Source of the DNA: Azolla pinnata
Taxonomy: Eukaryota > Streptophyta > Polypodiopsida > Salviniales > Salviniaceae
NCBI GenBank assembly: GCA_037176905.1
Contig: JBBBWG010004581.1
Location: forward strand, 1 to 21,789
Reading direction: 5' to 3'
Length of the DNA: 21,789 nucleotides
The notes under the pieces were generated by a model. It did no database searches and was not told where the DNA came from. It saw only the letters and a program-made list of their open reading frames with translations. Every line of letters begins with the position of its first letter. Position 1 is the stretch's first letter. Below are positions 1 to 12,276 of the stretch, piece by piece. Position numbers and translations under genes: made by a program.

Positions 1-48
<48 letters not shown>
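1..48. repeat. (CAT)16 trinucleotide microsatellite
   Basis: Sixteen uninterrupted CAT units sit at the left edge. In the reading frame of the downstream glucosidase exon (codons starting at 3, 6, 9...) they read as TCA, giving a run of about 15 serines just before a hydrophobic segment. The array may continue outside the window. Confidence 0.97.
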
Positions 49-3000
49 GCCCTTCTTCTTCTTCGTATTCCCTCTTCTTCATCTTCCTGATTCAATCTTG
101 GGTTCTGTGTGGCTATGGTGCCAGCCCTACACCTTCTTCTGGTGCCAGTGGTGGATACAGACTCGTGCCTTCTGCCCAACATGCGAATTCTATGGAGGGA
201 ACCTTGCAAGCAATCAATCCTTCTTCCTCCAACTATGGGCCCGATATCCCTTCCCTTCAGCTGAGAGTAAGGTAATATGCGCTTCTCCTATTCGATTCTC
301 TCTCTCTCTCTCTCTCAGATAGTTTCTTTCTTGCACAACAAAGATCAGGAAATTCATGCAACCATGAGACTCTGAAAACCTGTGTGATCTAAGGAGCAAG
401 ATTGTGCTTTGATACATTTCTCTTCTTCTGGAGAATCACTAACTATTAGAATGCAATGTGACAATCTCAGTCTAATCTGTTCTTCTGAGAAGAAATCCTG
501 TTTCCACCAGTCAATGATTTTTGTGCTTCTTCCAGCTATGAATCAACCCACAGGATCCATGTACACATCACCAACAAAGACAAACCAAGATGGGAAATCC
601 CACACACACTTCTCCCGCGCCAGGACATCTCCAAATCATCCCATTCAAGTCGCAATGCCTCAAACGATCTCCATTTATCCTTCACCAAGAACCCATTCGG
701 TTTCGCAATCGTTAGAACTTCATCAATTGAGACTCTTTTCAACTCATCTCCATCGTTCTCTTCATCATCGTCGATGCCATACATCGACAACATGGTGTTC
801 AAGGACCAGTACTTGGAGATTTCCACACCCCTTCCCGAATCAGCATCCCTCTATGGTATAGGCGAGAGCACTCGGCCTGCAGGGCTCAAACTTGCGCCGG
901 GAAGCAAGTACACATTGTGGGCCAAAGATGTCGCAAGCGCTAACCCCAATGTCAACTTGTATGGATCTCTTCCATTCTATATGGATGTGAGGAAGAATGG
1001 GGATTGCCATGGAGTTCTTCTCCTCAATAGCAACGGCATGGATGTGATCTACGAGGGGGATAAACTCACATACAAAGTAATCGGAGGTGTCTTGGATTTC
1101 TATTTCTTCTCAGGCCCTTCTCCGCTCGCAGTTATGGAGCAGTATACTGAGCTTGTTGGCCGGCCAGCACCCATGCCATACTGGTCTCTTGGTAGGTCTA
1201 TTTGGATTCTTTTCCTTATCCATTTCTGGTTTGAGTGCTGATTAACATATGCATGGAAAGCAGCCTTTCTTCAGAAAATACTGAAGAGTTTGGACCCAAT
1301 CAACACGTTTTTCTTGTGTACTGTATTTCAAAAAACAATTTACTACTTTGATGGAGTGAGTACTCACAAATCTCTGTTTGATTAATCAGGTTTTCATCAA
1401 TGCCGATACGGCTACAAGAATGTTGAGGATCTTGAGACGGTGGTTACTAGATACAAAGAAGAGAACATTCCACTGGAGGTAATGTGGACTGATATTGATT
1501 ACATGGATGCTTACAAAGACTTCACATTGGATCCTGTGAACTTTCCTGCCGACAAACTCAAGTCTTTTGTGGATAAGCTTCACGCCAATGATCAAAAATA
1601 TGTTATAATCATCGATCCAGGTAACCAAAAGCTATACATACGCTATTTCTCACAGATTCTGGCTGTATTCAGATATATCCTTTTTTTTTGGAAAGGCAAA
1701 AGTAAAGAAGCTCACCAAATTTGAATGTATCATCGAGAACATTTGTGTCTTTTTGAAACCTGAAAGTATTGAAAACACCCCAAGAAATCATGAAGTTTGA
1801 TAGGTCTGATGAATCTCATTAGACCATACAAGATTGCAATTTTGGTTGGGTATTCAACATTTTCTTCTTTATTTTCTTCTTTCACCCTTCCCTGATAATA
1901 CCTAGTTATTGTGTTTACTGTAGGCATCAAGTACGATACCAATTATAGCACTTACCAACATGGAATTGAGAAAGATATTTTTATAAAGGGGTCTGATGGC
2001 AATAACTATCTTGGTCAAGTTTGGCCGGGGCCAGTGAATTTTCCAGACTTTCTTCATCCAACTATAGACTCCTTTTGGTATTCAGAGATCGCCCAATTCC
2101 ATGAAACTGTACCTTTTGATGGGCTTTGGATCGATATGAACGAACCTTCAAACTTTTGCACAGGGATTAGCTGCACGATGCCCACAAATACTGCTTGCCC
2201 CAATTTCAATGAGCAATCAGTATGTTGCCTTATATGCAGCGACAATCCTTATACACAATGGGATGATCCTCCATACAAAATCAATAGCTCCTATGAGGAG
2301 GAGTCCATCGGGACCAATACCATAGCTACAAGTGCAACCCACTTTGGTGGCATACTAGAATATGATGCACATAATCTGTATGGTTTCAGTCAGGCCATAG
2401 CCACCAACAGAGCTTTGAAAAGAACACTCAACAAAAGACCGTTTGTGCTCTCAAGATCAACTTTCGTCGGTTCTGGTGCTTATACAGCTCACTGGACGGG
2501 AGATAATGCGGCAACTTGGAACGACCTTGCTTATTCTATTGTGAGTGTGATCAATTCAGGATTATATGGCATCCCTATGGCAGGTGCCGATATTTGTGGC
2601 TTTATTGGAGACACAACGGAAGAGCTTTGTAATCGTTGGATTCAAGTTGGAGCATTCTATCCCTTCTCCAGAGATCATTCTGAGCTGTATTCAAGACGGC
2701 AGGAGCTCTATCTGTGGGGTTCGGTTGCGGATTCAGCGATAAAAGCTCTCGGTCTCCGATACCAACTTCTGCCATATCTTTATACCCTTGCATATGAAGC
2801 TCACAAATCAGGTTCCCCCATGGCGAGGCCTCTATTCTTTCACTTCCATGATGATCCAACAAGCCTGAAAATCGATTCCCAATTCTTGTTAGGGAAGTCT
2901 ATACTGGTTTCTCCTGTTCTCACAGCTGGCGTAACCGTTGTGAAGGCCTATTTTCCACGAGGCACTTGGTACAATCTCTTCAACTATTCACAAGTTGTAT

Positions 3001-3521
3001 TCCATCCTGGACATGGATCCTATGAAAATCTATCGACACCTCTCGACTCCACCAATGTCCATGTCGTTGAAGGATCGATTCTACCTCTCCAAGGCACGGC
3101 CTTAACAACCAAGGCGGCTAGAAAAACACCATTCAAGCTCATTGTTGCCTTCTCTTTGACTCCAGAGAAAGAAACACATGATCGGGCAGTCGGAGCTTTG
3201 TATCTCGATGATGGAGAGAATGTAGTGATGGAGTTGGACGAAGGAAAGGCAAGTTTAATCCATTTTCATGCAAGGAAAGGTAATGGTACTCACTTTGAAG
3301 TAAGGTCATCGGTTCAAAAAGGTAAGTTTGCCATGGATAATGAATTTACTCTACAGACACTCGTAGTGTTGGGAACCTCCTGTTTACCAAAGAGCTTGAA
3401 GGTGAATGGTATTGATGCACCAGAATCAGTGCAAATCAAGAGTTTAGATCAGGTTTCACTTGAGATATCTCGGTTGAATCTTCAGCTTGGGAAGTCATTC
3501 ATTGTGCAGTGGACCACATAA
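1..3521 (+). CDS. GH31 alpha-glucosidase (secreted, plant AGLU1-like), 5' partial
   Basis: Glycoside hydrolase family 31 enzyme, expected to release alpha-linked glucose from the non-reducing ends of maltose, starch fragments or wall oligosaccharides in the apoplast or vacuole. Exons by frame continuity, GT-AG ends and family alignment: <1-271, 536-1191, 1390-1620, 1924-3521 (stop TAA). About 917 residues are visible, near the usual 900-915. Visible order: poly-Ser, hydrophobic signal-peptide core ([10 protein letters not shown], about 72-101), N-terminal beta domain with YGPDIPSL and RWEIP, then GFHQCRYGY and MWTDIDYMD, the nucleophile motif [10 protein letters not shown] (Asp at 2133-2135), the acid/base motif [10 protein letters not shown] (Asp at 2502-2504), GADICGF and the C-terminal beta domains. 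Both catalytic aspartates are present and no break is seen. No in-frame ATG lies in the visible first exon, so the start lies to the left. The related alpha-xylosidase XYL1 acts on xyloglucan; sequence reading alone cannot exclude that specificity. Confidence 0.93.
272..535 (+). other. Intron 1 of the GH31 gene, with a (CT)n tract
   Basis: Donor GTAATATG at 272 and acceptor TTCCAG ending at 535. Joining 271 to 536 restores the family sequence RVSYES (compare HVSLET in the Arabidopsis enzyme, from memory). A pure CT run lies at about 298-316. A second donor-like GTAAGG at 267 would break the frame and was not chosen. Confidence 0.85.
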
Positions 3522-5017
3522 TGTTTGCTGCAGCAAAATGTTAATGTGCCATGCAACATTTGCTTCAGGAAAATGTTGTATTCCACACACCAAAAAAACT
3601 CAGTTCCCTTCCCTCTAATGATTTCCATTGGAAGTAACCTTCCATTGTATGAAATTATAAGTCAAAAGAATGAGCTCCTCGTTCAATTACAACAAGACCT
3701 GTTCATGATTATTGTACAGGTTAATGTGTTAGTAGTTCTTAAGACATTGCAAAGTTGAAACAAACTTGACCCAGTAAAATGTGTGAAATTGAACTTATGA
3801 CACAAATCAATAACAGTGGGAAGAAATCGAGCATAAAATCATAATGAAAATTGTTTTCTGAACTAAGAGAGAGATAAAGGTATTGGTCTTCCCAATTCCT
3901 ACAAAGAACCGAATCATATACTTCATTACATAAAATTATGAAAAGCAGAAAATTATGTATAGCATAGGATTCGATACGAAGACCGAAAGAGCTAATCAAC
4001 TTAATACCATGAGCACAATTTCAATATTGTTACTGCTGGTCATGGAGCTCGCAACTGATTCATTAAGGATACATGCAGAAGAAGGTTTTCTGGTCATTGT
4101 GATAACTGGATGTCAATTATGATTTATTTTTTTCCGCTGATCCATTCTAACGGGATATAACTTGTTTCACAAATCTATTCGCTGAACCCATGCTTCAAAA
4201 ATGTTTCAACTCAATTAATGGTGCAAAGGAGACCAGGAGCATGCGAATTGAATGAAAATCAATTGTGTCTACGAATGAATTGAATGAAGTTCATTGTCTC
4301 TACGGATCTGTCGAGATGTTGAACGTTTCTTATTTGCAAAATAACTTTGAATCAACTTTCGATCAGAACGTAATCAGAAAGATCTTACATCATAATGATT
4401 AAAATTCAAGCCATTTGATTAGGAGCCATACATGAGTAAACTCCCATACAAACCATTTATGACAATCTGAATCTTCTTTAGACAAAGGAGCTTTTCTCAA
4501 TCACATTCTTAACACAACATTGCCATCGAGGGGATTACAAAATCAAAGCAGATTATTGTCAATGAGATGAGAGAGGATTACACAATCAAATAGAAACAGC
4601 AGCCATATCTTTCTCCGACTCCTCGCAACATAATATTCTTCAAGTTCTAACCTCAAATCTTCTCATTAAAAAAAGAATTCAGCATGCAGAGTATATGGAA
4701 GCTTCACAAAAAGCCCCGACAACAAGAGTATGAAGGCTTTACAGCTCTATGGAGGCTTTACAGCTCTTGACAACTTCTGCACAGTAGAGGTATTACAAAG
4801 TCTCCATTCCAGATTTGAAACTTCTGATTCTTCACAACATGGTTATGTATGTTTAGAAACTAATCCTCTGAATACATCTATCCCCGTTTTAACTATTTTC
4901 TGCTTCTACCATGAATCCAGTCAAAACTGCCACTCTCTGTTCTTTCCTGAATTTGAGTCCAGCTCGGCAAGCAGAAGAAGCAGCTCTTGAACCTATACAA
5001 TTAATGCTCTGATTGTC
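3522..5017. other. Spacer between convergent GH31 and Hsp70 genes (3' UTRs)
   Basis: AT-rich, no supported coding region. It should hold the 3' UTR and polyadenylation regions of both convergent genes. No canonical AATAAA is clearly placed for either. The only structure seen is a 19-bp direct duplication at 4729-4766 (unit TATGAAGGCTTTACAGCTC, one mismatch). Confidence 0.7.
4729..4766. repeat. 19-bp tandem duplication
   Basis: Two adjacent copies, 4729-4747 and 4748-4766, differ at one base (GAAGG versus GGAGG). They lie in the probable 3' UTR of the Hsp70 gene. No function is suggested. Confidence 0.9.
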
Positions 5018-9742
<4,725 letters not shown>

Positions 9743-10100
9743 TTCCGAAAGGAAGCTTTCCTTGTTTCTGAAGAAGATTGCTTCTGAAAGGAATTTAGTA
9801 GGAGCAAACGGGGCTGAATCTAGGGTTTCGAGGAGGATTGTGGAATCAAGCAGCCAAATTCAAGGCGGTTGAAGTTGAGACAGCTAGATCAAAGAGTTGC
9901 TGAAAGGCGTCGGAGGAGGAAGATTACGAGAATCTGCAGTGCTTTCCGCGGCTTGATCCAGCAGTCGAAGTGTTTATGTTGCAGAATTGGAGAAGATGAA
10001 GACGAAGACGAAGGCGCAGAAGGAAGAAGACGAGGGTTTTGCGAGCTGCGGCGGAAGGCGTTGCTGTGTTTTAATGGTGTTCCTTTGCTCTCCTTGATGC

Positions 10101-10205
10101 TTCTAGAACCTTCCGAAAGGATAACAATGGGTTCTAGAACCTTCCGGGAGGATGACAATTGGTTCTAGAACCTTCCGGAGGATAACAATTGGTTCTAGAA
10201 CCTTC
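10101..10205 (-). promoter_or_regulatory. Tandem heat-shock-element (HSE) array upstream of Hsp70
   Basis: Four head-to-tail units of 31, 31, 30 and a partial length start at 10101, 10132, 10163 and 10193. Each begins with TTCTAGAACCTTC, a perfect three-module heat-shock element (TTCnnGAAnnTTC; GAAnnTTCnnGAA on the Hsp70 strand). On the Hsp70 strand the elements at 10163 and 10193 are followed directly by CCAAT (plus-strand ATTGG at 10158-10162 and 10188-10192), a pairing known from Hsp70 promoters. The nearest element is 359 bp upstream of the Hsp70 ATG. A weak TATA-like ATTAAAA lies between them (plus 10068-10074). Heat-factor control of Hsp70 is inferred. Confidence 0.85.
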
Positions 10206-10244
10206 CGGTGGAGGATCCCTCTTTGCTCTTTCACCTCCTTTAAC

Positions 10245-10740
10245 CTTGACCTAATTCACGGCTTGACCTAATTCCGTATCTTCTTGACCTAATTCACGAT
10301 CTTCTTGACCTAATTCATGGCTTGACCTAATTCCAAATCTTCTTGACCTAATTCGCGGCTTGACCTAACTCCAGAGATCTTCTTGACCTAATTCACTGCT
10401 TGACCTAATTCACGGCTTGACCTAACTCCAGAGATCTGCTTGACCTAATTCATGGCTTGACCTAATTCCAGATCTTCTTCGCCTCCTTTTAACCTTGACC
10501 TACTTCTTTGCTGACAGCTTATGGGCTTTGACCTAATTTCTCATCTCTTCACCTTCTTTACCCTTGACCTAATTCGCAGCTTGACTTTATTGATTCCACT
10601 CTTCTTCGCCCCCTTTAAACCTTGATCTTATTCACGGCTTGACCTAATTCCCCATCTCTTCACCTCCTTTATCCTTGCCCTAATTCACAGCTTGACCTGA
10701 TTCCACCTTTAAATACTTCTGGGCTTGACCTGATTCCATC
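10245..10740 (+). repeat. CTTGACCTAATTC minisatellite: array of about 19 W-box cores
   Basis: The word CTTGACCTAATTC recurs with spacings of 17, 21 and 23 bp at the left and wider on the right. The array has two levels: short units ending in ACGG or ATGG alternate with longer units ending in CAGATCTT, and a further spacer CTTCGCCTCCTTTAAC recurs. Exact TTGACC occurs 18 times (10246, 10263, 10284, 10305, 10322, 10343, 10360, 10383, 10400, 10417, 10440, 10457, 10495, 10528, 10564, 10639, 10692, 10725), plus TTGACT at 10581. TTGAC(C/T) is the W-box bound by WRKY factors. The repeat itself is certain; regulatory use is inferred. Confidence 0.93.
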
Positions 10741-11616
10741 CTTCGTGTCACGAATTTGTCCTCTCGTCCATTCTCGCTTCTGATTGAATTCATCCCCCAT
10801 TTCGCCTGTATGAACTGTATATGAATGAGGGCGTAAGCGTGGGCGTTATAATGTCCTCGTCTCAATCGATAGTTACCATGTAATTCCAATTGAGGTAAGA
10901 TTAGGGCATTTATGTTACCCGAACCGAGCATAGGGAAACTTGTAATTCAATTGTATTTCACGCCGGGCCATCAAACGATTGATTCTAGAACCTTCGACAC
11001 AAATTGCTAACATTCTTTATTGAGTTGTTTTTTGTCTTGTCCCATGGACGGTCGGAAACAATGGATAGAATTTTCACATATATATTATTCCAACCTTACA
11101 TGAAAAGCAATATTGAAGAAATTTTCTGAAATTTAGTGGAGTCAATAGTAACTAAACTAGCTCTACATTGCCATTTCCTTTGCTCAATTGCATACTATCA
11201 AATTCAACAAGCAAACTATCGGTTCAATTTATGGCTTGAAGCTTCACTATTCCATCATTGATCAACAGGCTTCATTAGTTGCCTAACTCTGATTAAGGAT
11301 AAATTTCTTGTGAAAGGAACAACAAGGATATTTTGGAGCTAGATCTGGCACTGGGCTCCATAACGATATGGCTTTGTGGTGTTGAAGGGATTCCAATTTT
11401 TTTTCTGGCTTCATTCAATCCTTGAAATTTTTTGTTCCCCGTGTTCCTACCTTCTCTTCCACACATTTTTTAGTTTGGGACAGGTGGTTTCACTCGCATT
11501 GTGCCACGACAGAGTATATGGAAGCTCTCGTCGTTTCTTTCCCTTGGGAAAAAAAATAAAAAATCGAAGAAGCCACCTGTCGATAAGAAGACGAAGAATC
11601 TGGAGTTCGCGATTGG
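10741..11616. other. Middle of the divergent spacer; an isolated HSE and no gene
   Basis: No coding region is supported. It contains one further copy of TTCTAGAACCTTC at 10983-10995, away from the array. An inverted TTTCCCTTGGGAAA lies near 11540. Otherwise the stretch is AT-rich and without recognisable structure. Confidence 0.6.
10983..10995. promoter_or_regulatory. Isolated fifth heat-shock element
   Basis: TTCTAGAACCTTC is identical to the core of the array at 10101-10205 but about 780 bp away, with different flanks (GA before, GACAC after). It could be a remnant of a longer array or a separate site. Confidence 0.65.
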
Positions 11617-11907
11617 CAACAACACCACAATAGTTTCCCCAAGTCCATGTACTGTTCACGGATCAACAACACAATATTTATCCCAAGTCCATGTACTATT
11701 GTTCATGGATCCACGACACAATATTTTCCCCCAAGTTCCATGTCCTGTTCATGGATCAACACCACAATATTTTTCCCCAAGTCCATGTACTATAGTTCAT
11801 GGATCAACAACACAATATTTTCCCCCAAGTCCATGTACTATTGTTCAGAGATCAACAACACAATATTTTCCCCAAGTCTGCTACGGTTCACGGATCAATA
11901 CAAACGT
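11617..11907. repeat. 44-48 bp tandem repeat, five full units plus partial ends
   Basis: AAGTCCATGTACT-type starts occur at 11641, 11685, 11733, 11779, 11827 and 11874, so the units are 44, 48, 46, 48 and 47 bp. Each unit also carries TTCATGGATCAACAACAC and CAATATTTTCCCC, with variants. The unit lengths are not multiples of three and change frame, so the open frames across the array are not taken as coding. No known element or factor site is recognised with confidence. Confidence 0.92.
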
Positions 11908-11942
11908 TGATTCGGCACAACGTGCCCGTGCCATGCAGGCAT

Positions 11943-12199
11943 GCCACGTCAGCAGCTACCCGAGGCTCCCGAGGCGCGTCGGGCCCGCCGCCCGAGCTCC
12001 GGCCAATCACCGCGCGCCACGTCAGCGGCCGGCCAATGGCCTCGCGCCACATCAGCGCCAGCGCCGCCGTTGACTGCACGACACGTCAGCACCCGGTCCG
12101 GGCCACGCGGCAGCCGCTGCGACCAATCACTGCACGCCACGTCCGCACCGGGCGCCACATCAGCAGCCTCGCAGCCAATCAGTCCGCGCCACGTCAGCG
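11943..12199 (+). promoter_or_regulatory. ER-stress-response element (ERSE/UPRE) cluster upstream of the PPR gene
   Basis: This GC-rich block holds three exact ERSE-I sites, CCAAT-N9-CCACG: 12003-12021, 12123-12141 and 12175-12193. A fourth at 12033-12051 has CCACA instead of CCACG. All point the same way. In the first and last, CCACG runs on into CCACGTCA, the complement of the UPRE TGACGTGG; the same word stands alone at 11944-11951, and ACACGTCAGC is at 12081-12090. ERSE-I is bound by NF-Y (CCAAT) with bZIP28/bZIP60-type factors in plants, as in BiP promoters. The last site ends 83 bp before the ATG at 12277. Control of the downstream gene is inferred. Confidence 0.85.
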
Positions 12200-12276
12200 A
12201 GGTCGTCGCCTGAAGACACACGACAGATCTATCCTCCTCCTCCCTCGTCTTCATCCCCGTCCGTTCTGCGACCCCG

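Noticed and set aside
47-322. Open frame from the ATG at the end of the CAT repeat
   Set aside because: It is out of frame with the conserved GH31 exon sequence (YGPDIPSL is read in another frame) and runs into the CT tract of intron 1.
11617-11907. CRISPR-like array
   Set aside because: Units are tandem and diverged with no unique spacers, and the DNA is plant nuclear.
11501-12073. 190-codon frame with repeated CTIVHGSTTQYF-type sequence
   Set aside because: The underlying 44-48 bp units are not multiples of three, so the repeated peptide shifts frame from unit to unit; it then runs through the ERSE block. This looks like a repeat shadow, not a protein.
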